64,000 nt of DNA from Hyphomicrobiales bacterium (GTDB taxonomy: Bacteria > Pseudomonadota > Alphaproteobacteria > Rhizobiales > Xanthobacteraceae), in contig JAFKKG010000010.1 in NCBI GenBank assembly GCA_017305715.1, positions 331,216-395,215 on the forward strand, written 5' to 3'. Positions 8,861 to 18,119 of the stretch are shown here, in pieces. The number at the start of each line of letters is the position of its first letter. Within the stretch, counting starts at the first letter, position 1. The notes beneath the pieces are model-generated. The model was given only the letters and a program-made list of their open reading frames with translations, was not told the DNA's origin and made no database searches. A program made the translations under genes and the position numbers.

Positions 8861-9811
8861 ATGTCCGCATTCGATTCGTTTCCGCTCGGCAAGCCGGCTT
8901 TCGTCACCCACATTCTCGACCGTGCCGCGCATCTGCGCAGCAACGACGAAAAACTGTTCGCGCTGGAAGGCCACCGCGACGCCCGCGCCTATGTGATCTA
9001 TCGCGACTCACTGCTGGTGCGACAGGAAGGTGGCGGATCGCGCGTCCTGCTCGGCGTCGACGAGGCCGTGAAACTCGGCGCCAATCCGGGCACGATCTTT
9101 TTGGGCCTGCGCGACGGTGCGCCTGTGTTCGGAATGGGCATCGCGGCGGCGGCGGTGGAAAAGCTGCTGGGCCGCGACGACGTTGCGGTCACCGAACTGC
9201 GCGGCATGGTGATGCAGGGCGCCGTGCCGACTGAACAGCTCTCGGCGATCGCGATGGCCAAATCGATGGTGACCTGGCATCAGCGCCATGGCTATTGCGC
9301 CAATTGCGGCACCCGTACCGCGATGAAGGAAGGTGGCTGGAAACGCGACTGCCCGAACTGCAAGGCCGAGCACTTTCCGCGCACCGATCCGGTCGTCATC
9401 ATGCTGGTGACTCATGGCGACAGGTGCCTGCTGGGGCGGCAGAAGCAGTTCATGCCGGGGATGTGGTCGTGCCTGGCGGGCTTCGTCGAGGTCGCAGAGA
9501 CCATCGAGGATGCGGTCCGGCGCGAGATTTTCGAGGAATCCGGAATTCACTGCACCGACGTGACCTATTACATGACGCAGCCGTGGCCCTATCCGTCATC
9601 GCTGATGATCGGATGTTCCGCGCACGCAACTTCGGACGAAATTGTGGTCGACAAGGCCGAACTGGAGGATGCGCGCTGGTTTACCCGTGCCGAGGTAACC
9701 CTGATGCACAGCCGCACGCATCCCGACGGCATGTTTGCCGCGCATCCGTTCGCGATCGCGCACCATTTGATCGGCCGCTGGGTGCATGGCGCAACTGATT
9801 CAAGCGCATAG
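8861..9811 (+). CDS. nudC: NAD(+) diphosphatase / RNA-decapping Nudix hydrolase NudC
   Basis: 316 residues. NudC hydrolyses NAD(H) and can remove NAD caps from RNA. A zinc ribbon is formed by Cys146, Cys149, Cys164 and Cys167 (CANCG...CPNC). The Nudix box spans 207-229 (GFVEVAETIEDAVRREIFEE and following SGI). The family-specific QPWPYPSS follows at 240-247, which separates NudC from other Nudix enzymes. The N-terminal half is the usual NudC dimerisation region. It sits 4 bp behind the HIT gene and ahead of a sugar kinase. Confidence 0.95.
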   Translation: MSAFDSFPLGKPAFVTHILDRAAHLRSNDEKLFALEGHRDARAYVIYRDSLLVRQEGGGSRVLLGVDEAVKLGANPGTIFLGLRDGAPVFGMGIAAAAVEKLLGRDDVAVTELRGMVMQGAVPTEQLSAIAMAKSMVTWHQRHGYCANCGTRTAMKEGGWKRDCPNCKAEHFPRTDPVVIMLVTHGDRCLLGRQKQFMPGMWSCLAGFVEVAETIEDAVRREIFEESGIHCTDVTYYMTQPWPYPSSLMIGCSAHATSDEIVVDKAELEDARWFTRAEVTLMHSRTHPDGMFAAHPFAIAHHLIGRWVHGATDSSA

Positions 9812-9889
9812 CGGGAACCGTCCGATGGCCCAATCCATTAACTTCGGAAATCACTGCTTTTCCGGGCTCCGTCAGAAGGCGGGTTCGGC

Positions 9890-10867
9890 ATGACGGATTC
9901 CCGAATGAACGTTCAGAACAAGGCGCCGAAAATGCCACCGCGCATCCTGTGCATCGGCATGCCGGTGCGCGATCTCACCTTCCATACCCCAGGCGTCCCT
10001 GGGCGCGGCTCCAAGGAGAACGCCACCGCATTCGACGAAATCTGTGGCGGCAACGCGCTCAATGGCGCGATCGGCATCGTTCGGCTCGGTGGCCGCGCCT
10101 CGATCTGCGGACCGATGGGCGATGCCAAGGAAACATCGAGTCGCTTCATCTTCGATCAGATGGCGCATGAGGGCATCGAGACGAAACATCTCATCCACAT
10201 GCCGGGTCTGGTGACGCCGATCTCGGCGGTGATGATCGATCCCTCCGGCGAGCGCACCATCGTGACCTTCCGCGATCCAGAACTGTGGCGCGTGAAATTG
10301 CCCGACTTCGACGCGCTGCTCGACGATTGCGCCGCCATCCTGACCGAGAGCCGGTGCGCCGAATTCTGCACGGAACTCTGCGCCGAGGCACGACGGCGCG
10401 GCATCCCCGTCATCGTCGATGTGGATCGCGCGATGTCGCTGCGCGAGGGATTGCTCAATGCGTCTTCGCATCTGGTGTTCTCGAGCGAACCGCTGCAGGA
10501 GACCGCCGACGTCAGCGATGATGCCCAGGCGCTGAAGAAGATCTCAAAACTCACCAAATCGTTCCTGGCGGGGACGCGCGGCGCGCGCGGCACGATCTGG
10601 CTCGACGAGCAGGGCGGCATCCAGGAGACCCCGGCCTTTCCGGTCCATACCGTCGATACCCTGGGCGCCGGCGACGTTTTCCATGGCGCCTTCGCGCTCG
10701 CCATCACCGAGGGGCAGGAGTTACGGCAGGCACTGCGATTCGCCTCGGCTGCCGCGGCCCTGAAATGCACCCGCTTCGGCGGCGCCTTTGCTGCACCGCA
10801 ACGCATTGAAGTTGAAGAGCTTTTGAAGCAAGGCGTGGGCGCCGCGGCGACCTCGCCGGGCCAATAA
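9890..10867 (+). CDS. PfkB-family carbohydrate kinase
   Basis: 325-residue ribokinase-like sugar kinase. The N-terminal strand ILCIGMPVRDLTF is followed by the substrate-side GGNALNGAIGIVRLGG motif. The C-terminal PfkB signature DTLGAGDVFHGAF begins near residue 256, with the catalytic Asp in GAGD. The sugar cannot be read from sequence; sulfofructose- or ketohexokinase-like activity is possible. The ATG at 9890 has AAGGCGGG about 7 nt upstream. An ATG 14 codons in is an alternative, closer to the first strand. It is followed by an Lrp-type regulator gene that may be independent. Confidence 0.85.
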   Translation: MTDSRMNVQNKAPKMPPRILCIGMPVRDLTFHTPGVPGRGSKENATAFDEICGGNALNGAIGIVRLGGRASICGPMGDAKETSSRFIFDQMAHEGIETKHLIHMPGLVTPISAVMIDPSGERTIVTFRDPELWRVKLPDFDALLDDCAAILTESRCAEFCTELCAEARRRGIPVIVDVDRAMSLREGLLNASSHLVFSSEPLQETADVSDDAQALKKISKLTKSFLAGTRGARGTIWLDEQGGIQETPAFPVHTVDTLGAGDVFHGAFALAITEGQELRQALRFASAAAALKCTRFGGAFAAPQRIEVEELLKQGVGAAATSPGQ

Positions 10868-10876
10868 TTGGACTTG

Positions 10877-10897
10877 ATATAGAAGATTTTTCTATAT
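10877..10897. promoter_or_regulatory. Perfect inverted repeat upstream of Lrp-type gene
   Basis: Eight-base arms ATATAGAA and TTCTATAT separated by GATTT, about 39 bp before the lrp-like start codon and in an AT-rich patch unlike its surroundings. It is a good candidate for an autoregulatory operator and/or -10 region; Lrp-family proteins often bind AT-rich imperfect palindromes and control their own gene. Confidence 0.5.
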
Positions 10898-10935
10898 ATG
10901 AGGGATGAAGCCCTTCTCTATGGAACATTCTTCTC

Positions 10936-11436
10936 ATGACCGACCTCGCTGTCCAGCTTCCCGATGCCAACCGTCGGCTCGATGCCATCGACCGCAAGAT
11001 CCTGACCGTGCTGCAGGACGACGCCTCGCTATCGGTCGCCGAGATCGGCGACCGGGTCGGACTTTCCTCGACCCCGTGCTGGAAGCGCATCCAGCGGCTG
11101 GAAGCCGACGGCGTGATCCTGCGCCGGGTCGCCCTGGTCGACCAGAACAAGATCGGGCTCGGCATTTCGGTGTTCGTCTCGGTCGAGAGTTCCGATCATT
11201 CCGAGGCCTGGCTGAAGACCTTCGCCAGCGCGGTCAGCGCGATGCCCGAGGTGATGGAATTTTACCGGATGGCCGGCGACGTCGATTACATGCTGCGCGT
11301 GGTGGTCGCCGACATGGCGAGCTATGACGTGTTCTACAAGAAGCTGATCAGTTCCGTGCCGCTCAAGAACGTCACCTCGCGCTTTGCGATGGAGAAGATC
11401 AAGTCGGTCACCGCATTGCCGGTGCCGGCGGCGTAA
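10936..11436 (+). CDS. Lrp/AsnC-family transcriptional regulator
   Basis: 166 residues. The N-terminal winged helix-turn-helix includes LDAIDRKILTVLQDD and the recognition region VGLSSTPCWKRIQRLE. The C-terminal RAM ligand-binding domain follows (FYRMAGDVDYMLRVVVAD). Such proteins usually sense an amino acid and form octamers. The ligand and targets are not evident; the upstream sugar kinase is on the same strand but separated by an AT-rich promoter-like region with a palindrome, which suggests the regulator has its own promoter. Confidence 0.92.
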   Translation: MTDLAVQLPDANRRLDAIDRKILTVLQDDASLSVAEIGDRVGLSSTPCWKRIQRLEADGVILRRVALVDQNKIGLGISVFVSVESSDHSEAWLKTFASAVSAMPEVMEFYRMAGDVDYMLRVVVADMASYDVFYKKLISSVPLKNVTSRFAMEKIKSVTALPVPAA

Positions 11437-11482
11437 GGCGCGCGGTGGATGACAGCGGAGCACGTAGCGCGTTCGTGCCCCC

Positions 11483-12982
11483 TCAAATCGTCTGATTATA
11501 CGCGCCGACTTCGGGATGGGTGCGCAGCACCACATTCATCGCCTCGAACATGTCATGCATCCGCTGCTCGGCAACCGGGCTCTCGACCACCACCACCAGT
11601 TCCGGCTTGTTGGAAGACGCCCGCACCAGGCCCCAGCTGCCGTCTTCGACGGTGACGCGCACGCCGTTGACAGTGACGAGATCGCGGATCCTTTGTCCCG
11701 CGACCTTCTCGCCGTTCTTCTGCAACGCCTCGAAATGCTTCACCACCGCGTCGACGACGCCGTATTTGGTCTCATCCGCGCAATGCGGCGACATCGTCGG
11801 TGACGACCAGGTCTTCGGTATCGCGTCCTTCAGATCCGCCATCGACTTGCCGATGGCGCGGTCGAGCATCTCGCAGATCGCGATCGCCGACACCAGGCCG
11901 TCGTCGTAGCCGCGGCCGAACGGCTTGTTGAAGAAGAAGTGCCCGGACTTTTCGAAGCCCGCCAGCGCGCCTGACTCGTTGGTGCGGCGCTTCATGTAGG
12001 AATGGCCGGTCTTCCAGTATTCGGTTTTGGCGCCCTGCTTCTGCAGCACCGGATCGGTGACGAACAGCCCGGTCGACTTCACGTCGACCACGAAGCGCGC
12101 ATCCTTGTGGATCGCCGACATGTCGCGCGCCAGCATCACGCCGACCTTGTCGGCGAAAATCTCCTCACCGGTGTTGTCGACCACGCCGCAACGGTCGCCG
12201 TCACCATCGAACCCGAGGCCGACATCGGCCTTGTGCTTCAGCACTTCATCGCGGATCGCGTGCAGCATCTCCATGTCTTCGGGATTCGGATTGTATTTCG
12301 GGAAGGTGTGATCGAGTTCGGTATCGAGCGGGATCACCTCGCAGCCGATCGCTTCCATCACCTGCGGCGCGAACGCGCCAGCGGTGCCGTTGCCGCAGGC
12401 AACCACGACCTTCAGCTTGCGCTTCAATTTTGGACGTTTCGTGAGGTCGGCGATGTAGCGCGCCGGAAAATTCTCGTGGAATTGATAGGAGCCGCCGGCC
12501 TTGTTCTTGAACTCGGCGTTGAGCACGATTTCCTTCAGCCGCGTCATCTCGTCGGGGCCGAAGGTCATCGGCCGGTTGGCACCCATCTTGACGCCGGTCC
12601 AGCCATTGTCGTTATGCGACGCGGTGACCATCGCGACGCAGGGCACGTCGAGTTCGAACTGGGCGAAATAGGCCATCGGCGTCACCGCAAGCCCGATGTC
12701 ATGGACCTTGCAGCCGGCCGCCATCAGGCCCGAAATCAGCGCGTATTTGATCGAGGCCGAATAGCCGCGGAAATCGTGCCCGGTGACAATTTCCTGGGCC
12801 ACGCCGCGTTCCGCGATCAGCGCGCCGAGCCCCATGCCCAGCGCCTGAATGCCCATCAGGTTGATTTCCTTGTTGAACAGCCAGCGCGCGTCATATTCGC
12901 GAAAACCCGTCGCCTTCACCATCGGCTCGGATTCAAAGGCATAGGTATTCGGAACCAGCACGGATTTCGGCTTCGGAAACAT
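11483..12982 (-). CDS. Phosphomannomutase/phosphoglucomutase
   Basis: 499-residue alpha-D-phosphohexomutase of the AlgC/ManB type, interconverting hexose 6- and 1-phosphates for polysaccharide precursors. The phospho-Ser loop TASHN is at about 120-124 and the metal-binding DGDGDR at about 259-264. The sugar-binding loop reads GFEKSGHF instead of the usual GEMSGH, and the phosphate-binding RASSNKPEL is near the C-terminus. The start MFPKPKSVLVP at 12982 is chosen over an ATG 12 codons upstream because it gives the compact N-terminus. Ugd, nearby on the same strand, uses related sugar nucleotides. Confidence 0.92.
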   Translation of the reverse strand: MFPKPKSVLVPNTYAFESEPMVKATGFREYDARWLFNKEINLMGIQALGMGLGALIAERGVAQEIVTGHDFRGYSASIKYALISGLMAAGCKVHDIGLAVTPMAYFAQFELDVPCVAMVTASHNDNGWTGVKMGANRPMTFGPDEMTRLKEIVLNAEFKNKAGGSYQFHENFPARYIADLTKRPKLKRKLKVVVACGNGTAGAFAPQVMEAIGCEVIPLDTELDHTFPKYNPNPEDMEMLHAIRDEVLKHKADVGLGFDGDGDRCGVVDNTGEEIFADKVGVMLARDMSAIHKDARFVVDVKSTGLFVTDPVLQKQGAKTEYWKTGHSYMKRRTNESGALAGFEKSGHFFFNKPFGRGYDDGLVSAIAICEMLDRAIGKSMADLKDAIPKTWSSPTMSPHCADETKYGVVDAVVKHFEALQKNGEKVAGQRIRDLVTVNGVRVTVEDGSWGLVRASSNKPELVVVVESPVAEQRMHDMFEAMNVVLRTHPEVGAYNQTI

Positions 12983-13131
12983 CAGGGGATGGCCTCTTGA
13001 GAATGCGGAAAAGGGCAATGCCGCAGGCTTAGCGAAAGCCCAGCCGCAGCGGAAGGCGGGATCGGCGGCTTTTGGTGATTAATTGCGGCGGATTTGACGG
13101 CGAAACGGCATCCCCTTCGCCCGACAACGCT

Positions 13132-13641
13132 TTATTGCTCCAGCACCAGTTTGCCGTTGGCGTATTCGAAGCGCTTCAGCTTCGACAGGAACGACAGGCC
13201 GAGCAGGTTCTCCGAGAGCGCCTCATCGGGCAACACCATGGCATCGACGTCGCGCACCACGATCCCGCCAAGATCGATCATGGCAATCCGCGAGCGCGCG
13301 GCCTTGATGGTGCCGTTGGCGGTGGTGACGGTGGCATTGTAGTCGCTGCGGGAGGGACGCAGGCCGAACCGTGCCGCGGATTTTTCGTTCAGCGCCACCA
13401 GCGAGGCGCCGGTGTCGACCATGAAGGCGACGCGCTGGCCATCGATCCGGCCATCGGTCTGGAAATGGCCGCGCGCGTCCCTGGGAATGCTGAGGCTGCG
13501 GGGGGTGGCCTGCGCGACCGTCACAGGCTGGACTTTGAGCGGCCCGGAATTGGCGGAAGCCGGCGTAAATTTATCGGCCATCTGCGCCATGAAGCTGCCG
13601 AGGACGACGAGAACGGCGGCAAAGATCATCAGGTTACGCAT
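13132..13641 (-). CDS. TIGR02281-type clan AA aspartyl protease, membrane-anchored
   Basis: 169 residues. One N-terminal hydrophobic helix (about 4-20) acts as anchor or signal. A single retropepsin-like domain follows, with the active-site motif VDTGAS at 75-80 and the conserved NLLGLSFLSKL and FEYANGKLVL near the end. Single-domain aspartyl proteases of this kind are expected to dimerise and work in the periplasm. Their substrates are poorly known. The gene stands alone between the mutase and HrpB genes. Confidence 0.88.
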   Translation of the reverse strand: MRNLMIFAAVLVVLGSFMAQMADKFTPASANSGPLKVQPVTVAQATPRSLSIPRDARGHFQTDGRIDGQRVAFMVDTGASLVALNEKSAARFGLRPSRSDYNATVTTANGTIKAARSRIAMIDLGGIVVRDVDAMVLPDEALSENLLGLSFLSKLKRFEYANGKLVLEQ

Positions 13642-13788
13642 GGCGCCACACTCGATACGCTAAGCTCGATTAGCCGCTGGGTCCAAGACCGCCGATAACA
13701 CCACGGCACCGGCCAAGTCGCGACTAACAACGCCGGCCGGGACCGCCATTTTGGCGAAAAGGATGAGTGAAGTGTTAACGCCCGCGCT

Positions 13789-13918
13789 TGTCATGCGCGG
13801 GCTTGACCCGCGCATCCATCCATCTTCGTAAAAAGCCCTTCATTTGGGGATGGATTGCCGGGGCGCAGACAAGTTTACGTCGTCTGCGCAAGGCAGACGA
13901 CTATGCCCGGCAATGACA
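13789..13918. repeat. Intergenic palindrome, family A
   Basis: Starts TGTCATGCGCGGGCTTGACC and ends with the inverted GCCCGGCAATGACA. It contains inner complementary segments (CCATCC...GGATGG and CGTCTGCGC-type repeats). It lies between the aspartyl protease gene and the end of hrpB. Confidence 0.8.
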
Positions 13919-13922
13919 CGGT

Positions 13923-16409
13923 TCACGTCCCGCGCGGCTTGACCCGTCGTGTTGGCAGAGCGCTGGCTGGGTCTTCCGGCCAGGGATGGCGGGGATAGCG
14001 GCCACGCAGGTCGGAACGCACGGCCGCATAGCTGCCGCGCCAAAATCCGGGCAGATCGCGCGTCACCTGCACCGGCCGCTGTGCCGGCGACAGCAGTTCC
14101 AGCACCAGCGGCACCGCCCCCTTGGCGATCGAAGGATGGGTGTTGAGCCCGAACAATTCCTGCAGCCGCACGGCAATGGTCGGCCCCTGCTCGGCCTCGT
14201 AGTCGATCGCAAGCATGGTGCCGGTCGGCGCTTCGAAATGGGTGGGCGCCTCGCGCTCCAGCCGCGCCCGCAAATCCCATGGCAGCAGCGCCATCAGCGC
14301 ATCGGAGAGATCGCCCGGCGACAAGTCTTTCAGCGAAGTCTTGTTGTAGAGCGCAGGCACCAGCCACGTCTCGCTCGCCGCGGCAAGAGCCTCGTCCGAC
14401 AGATCAGGCCAGCTTTCGCCTTCCGCCTTGCGCAGGAACATGACGCGGTCGCGCCATTGCTTCAGGGATTTCGACCACGGCAATTTATCGAGCCCGGCCG
14501 CAATCAAACCGGCAGCGAATATGGTGGCCGTCTCTGCCGATGGTGACAGCGCCATCGGCGCTTCCGACAGCGTGATCGCGTGCAGGCTCTTCTTGCGCCG
14601 CGCCCGCAGCGCTATCGCTGCGCGGTCGAACGAGATTTCCTCGGTATTTTCGATCTGGTCGGCGAAGCGTGATTCGATCTCTTCCTGGGTGATCGGCGCC
14701 GCCAGCAGGATGCGGCCCTGGGCTGCGGTACCGGTCAGTTCGGCGACCGCGATATAGGGCGCGCGCGCCAGCGACGAGGTCTGCTCCACGGCGGCGCCCC
14801 GCCCATTGGCGAGCACGAAACTGCCGTTGCCCCGGTTGCGCGCAACACGATCGGGGAAGGCAAAGGCCAGCATGACGCCGGTGCTCAGATCGCCGTCCAC
14901 TTGCGCGCCGGAAAAAGCCGGCGTTTCGGCGGCGACCTGCGAAGCCCAGCGCTGCGCGAGACTCCGCGCGCTCGATGCACGCTGGGAGCGGTCGCGGCGG
15001 AACTGATCGAGCCTGTGGTCGAGATCGACGCCGTCGCCGCCGAGCCCGCGCTCGGTCAGGATGGCGGCGATATCGGCGGCCTCCTCGCCGGCGCCTGCTC
15101 GATGCGAGTCCACGATCATGCGCGCCAGCCGCGGCGGCAGCGCCAGCGCTCGCAGGCTTTTGCCTTCCGCGGTGATGCGGCCGTCGCCATCGAGCGCGCC
15201 GAGTTCGGCAAGCAGAGTGTTGGCCTCCTTCAGCGCCGGCGCCGGCGGCGGATCGAGGAACGCCAGGGTGGCCGGATCGCGCACGCCCCATTGCGCGAGA
15301 TCGAGCACCAATGAGGACAAATCGGCCGAAAGGATTTCAGGCTGCGTGTAGGCCGCAAGCGACGCGGTCTGCGGCTCGTCCCACAGCCGGTAACACACGC
15401 CGGGCTCGGTGCGGCCGGCACGGCCGCGGCGCTGATCGACCGCCGCACGCGAGGCGCGCACGGTTTCCAGCCGCGTCAGGCCTATATCCGGCTCATAGCG
15501 CGGCACCCGCGCCATGCCGGAATCGACCACGATGCGAACGCCTTCGATGGTCAGCGAGGTCTCGGCAATCGAGGTCGCCAGCACCACCTTGCGCTGTCCT
15601 TTGGGTGCGGGCTGAATGGCGCGGTCCTGCACGGCGGCATCGAGCGCACCGAACAGCGGCACGATCTCCACGCTGGCGTCATGCACCCTTTCGCCGAGAA
15701 AATTCTGCGTGCGGCGGATTTCGGCGGCGCCCGGCAGGAACGCCAGCACCGAACCGGGATCGGCGCGCAGCGCGGTTGCGATCGCGTCCGCCATCTGCCG
15801 CTCCAGCGGCGCATCTAACTTGCGGCCAAGATAGCGCGTCTCCACCGGAAAGGCGCGGCCCTCGCTGGCGATCACAGGCGCATCGCCGAGCAGTTTGCCG
15901 ACCCGCGCGCCGTCCAGCGTTGCCGACATCACGAGAATCCGCAAATCCTCGCGCAACCCGGTCTGCGCATCACGCGCCAGCGCCAAACCGAGATCGGCAT
16001 CGAGCGAGCGCTCGTGGAACTCGTCGAACAGCACGGCGGCGACACCGTTCAACTCGGGATCATCGAGGATCTGGCGCGAAAAAATTCCCTCGGTGACGAC
16101 CTCGATCCGGGTCGCCCGCGAAATCTTCGAGCCGAAACGCACGCGATAGCCGACGGTCTCGCCGGCGCGCTCGCCCAGCGTCCGCGCCATCCGCTCCGCG
16201 CTGGCGCGCGCCGCGATCCGCCGCGGCTCCAGCATGATGATCTTCTTACCCCTCAGCCACGGCGCATCGAGCAGCGCCAGCGGCACCCGCGTGGTCTTGC
16301 CGGCGCCCGGCGGCGCCACCAGCACCGCGGCATGATGATCCGTCAGCGTGCGCGACAATTCGCCGAGCACGGCGTCGATCGGAAGGGGCGTGTCAAAGCT
16401 GCGGGTCAA
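13923..16409 (-). CDS. hrpB: ATP-dependent helicase HrpB
   Basis: 828-residue DEAH-type RNA helicase of the HrpB family. Motif I is APPGAGKTT (about 32-40), motif II is DEFH (129-132), motif III is SAT in VMSATLDG, and motif VI is QRRGRAGRTEPG. HrpB-specific C-terminal domains follow, ending with the QVTRDLPGFWRGSYAAVRSD region typical of the family. The cellular RNA target is not established. Length matches the family. The gene starts just downstream of a long palindromic repeat that separates it from ugd. Confidence 0.95.
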   Translation of the reverse strand: MTRSFDTPLPIDAVLGELSRTLTDHHAAVLVAPPGAGKTTRVPLALLDAPWLRGKKIIMLEPRRIAARASAERMARTLGERAGETVGYRVRFGSKISRATRIEVVTEGIFSRQILDDPELNGVAAVLFDEFHERSLDADLGLALARDAQTGLREDLRILVMSATLDGARVGKLLGDAPVIASEGRAFPVETRYLGRKLDAPLERQMADAIATALRADPGSVLAFLPGAAEIRRTQNFLGERVHDASVEIVPLFGALDAAVQDRAIQPAPKGQRKVVLATSIAETSLTIEGVRIVVDSGMARVPRYEPDIGLTRLETVRASRAAVDQRRGRAGRTEPGVCYRLWDEPQTASLAAYTQPEILSADLSSLVLDLAQWGVRDPATLAFLDPPPAPALKEANTLLAELGALDGDGRITAEGKSLRALALPPRLARMIVDSHRAGAGEEAADIAAILTERGLGGDGVDLDHRLDQFRRDRSQRASSARSLAQRWASQVAAETPAFSGAQVDGDLSTGVMLAFAFPDRVARNRGNGSFVLANGRGAAVEQTSSLARAPYIAVAELTGTAAQGRILLAAPITQEEIESRFADQIENTEEISFDRAAIALRARRKKSLHAITLSEAPMALSPSAETATIFAAGLIAAGLDKLPWSKSLKQWRDRVMFLRKAEGESWPDLSDEALAAASETWLVPALYNKTSLKDLSPGDLSDALMALLPWDLRARLEREAPTHFEAPTGTMLAIDYEAEQGPTIAVRLQELFGLNTHPSIAKGAVPLVLELLSPAQRPVQVTRDLPGFWRGSYAAVRSDLRGRYPRHPWPEDPASALPTRRVKPRGT

Positions 16410-16430
16410 CTACGGCTCGTTGCTCTGTTC

Positions 16431-16566
16431 TTCCCCTCTCCCCTTGTGGGAGAGGGTGGCTCGCATCGAAGATGCGAGACGGGTGAGGGGTCTGTTTCCG
16501 CGGATGCAGACCCCTCATCCGGCAGCCTTACGGCTGCCACCTTCTCCCACAAGGGGAGAAGGGAAG
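16431..16566. repeat. Long cruciform-like palindrome, family B
   Basis: About 65-nt arms converge on GGGTGAGGGGTCTG / GCAGACCCCTCATCC. The outer ends read CCCCTCTCCCCTTGTGGGAG and CTCCCACAAGGGGAGAAGG. Each arm also carries its own small hairpin (CTCGCATC-GAA-GATGCGAG; GGCAGCC-TTAC-GGCTGCC). The ends resemble the 863-965 element. Confidence 0.85.
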
Positions 16567-16574
16567 AAAGCGCA

Positions 16575-17894
16575 TCAAGCGCCGTTGGTCGATCCCCGTC
16601 CCACGCTGTCATACGTGAACCCGTGGGCTTCCATGTCCTCGCGACGGTAGATATTGCGCAGATCGACAATGACCGGCTGGGCCATCGCGTTTTTCACGCG
16701 GTCCAGATCGAGGGCGCGGTATTGCACCCATTCGGTCACGATCACCATGGCATCGGCGTCACGCATGCATTCATAGGGGTCGTCGCAATATTCGATATCG
16801 GGCAATTCCTTGCGCGCCTGCTCGATGCCGACCGGATCATGCGCGCGCACCCGGGCGCCCATGTCGAGCAGCCCGGTGATGAGCGGAAGTGACGGCGCCT
16901 CGCGCATGTCGTCGGTGTCGGGCTTGAAGGTAAGGCCGAGCACGGCAATCGTCTTGCCACGCAAATTGCCGCCGGCCGCGTTCGACACCTTACGCGCCAT
17001 CGCGCGCTTGCGGTTGTCATTGACGCCGAGCACCGCCTCGACGATCCGAAGTTGCACGTCATGATCGAGCGCGATCTTGACCAGCGCGCGGGTATCCTTC
17101 GGGAAGCAGGAGCCGCCGAAGCCGGGGCCGGCATGCAGGAATTTCGAGCCGATGCGGTTGTCGAGCCCGATGCCGCGCGCGACTTCCTGCACGTCGGCGC
17201 CGACCTTTTCGGACAGATCCGCAATCTCGTTGATGAAGGTGATCTTGGTAGCGAGGAACGCATTCGCCGCGTATTTGATCAATTCCGCGGTGCGCCGCGC
17301 CGTGTACATCACCGGCGCCTGGTTGAGCGACAGCGGCCGGTAGATGTCGCCCATCACCTTGCGCCCGCGCTCGTCCGACGTGCCGACCACGATACGGTCG
17401 GGAAATTTGAAATCGCGGATCGCAGCGCCCTCGCGCAAAAACTCCGGATTGGAGGCGACCACGACGTCAGCCGACGGATTGACCTCGCGGATCAATCGCT
17501 CGACCTCGTCGCCGGTGCCGACCGGCACGGTCGACTTGGTGACCACCACCGTGAAACCCTCGAGCACGGCGGCGATCTCGCGTGCCGCGGCGTGCACATA
17601 GCTCAAGTCAGCGTGACCATCGCCGCGCCGCGACGGCGTGCCGACCGCGATGAACACCGCGTCCGCTTCCGCGACCGGCGCGCGCAGGTCGGTGGTGAAA
17701 TCAAGCCGTTTGGCCTTCACATTGGAAGCCACCAGCCCGTCGAGCCCGGGTTCGAAAATCGGGATCTCGCCGCGCTTGAGGGCTGCGATCTTGTCGCCGT
17801 CCTTGTCTACGCAGGTGACCTGGTGGCCGAAATCGGCAAAGCAGGCGCCGGAAACCAGCCCCACATAGCCCGTGCCAATCATGGCAATTCGCAT
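16575..17894 (-). CDS. ugd: UDP-glucose 6-dehydrogenase
   Basis: 439 residues; oxidises UDP-glucose to UDP-glucuronate with NAD+ for extracellular or surface polysaccharide. The Rossmann motif GTGYVG is at 7-12. The catalytic Cys263 lies in FGGSCFPKDTRAL, and the general-base region is KITFINEIADL. The third domain contains GLTFKPDTDDMREAPS. The start at 17894 (MRIAMIGTGYVG) is the family's normal N-terminus; an upstream ATG would add 30 unrelated residues. A TTAACCAT motif lies on the coding strand 19-26 nt before the start. Confidence 0.96.
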   Translation of the reverse strand: MRIAMIGTGYVGLVSGACFADFGHQVTCVDKDGDKIAALKRGEIPIFEPGLDGLVASNVKAKRLDFTTDLRAPVAEADAVFIAVGTPSRRGDGHADLSYVHAAAREIAAVLEGFTVVVTKSTVPVGTGDEVERLIREVNPSADVVVASNPEFLREGAAIRDFKFPDRIVVGTSDERGRKVMGDIYRPLSLNQAPVMYTARRTAELIKYAANAFLATKITFINEIADLSEKVGADVQEVARGIGLDNRIGSKFLHAGPGFGGSCFPKDTRALVKIALDHDVQLRIVEAVLGVNDNRKRAMARKVSNAAGGNLRGKTIAVLGLTFKPDTDDMREAPSLPLITGLLDMGARVRAHDPVGIEQARKELPDIEYCDDPYECMRDADAMVIVTEWVQYRALDLDRVKNAMAQPVIVDLRNIYRREDMEAHGFTYDSVGRGSTNGA

Positions 17895-18119
17895 GAAAAA
17901 CAGCCTGTTCCGATGGTTAACGGTCGCTTCCGAGTCTGCCCGCCTCTTAAAGCATTTGGCGGCAAAGGGGAAACCGGAAAACACCGAAAGACGGCACAGA
18001 AAACCGGCAGGAACCGGCGAAATACCAGCAAAGAAACCGGCATGTCATTTGTATGAATAAAGGAGAAAGAAACCGATCCGGCCGATGATGCCACCCGAGC
18101 GCGCCGAAACAGGACATCC

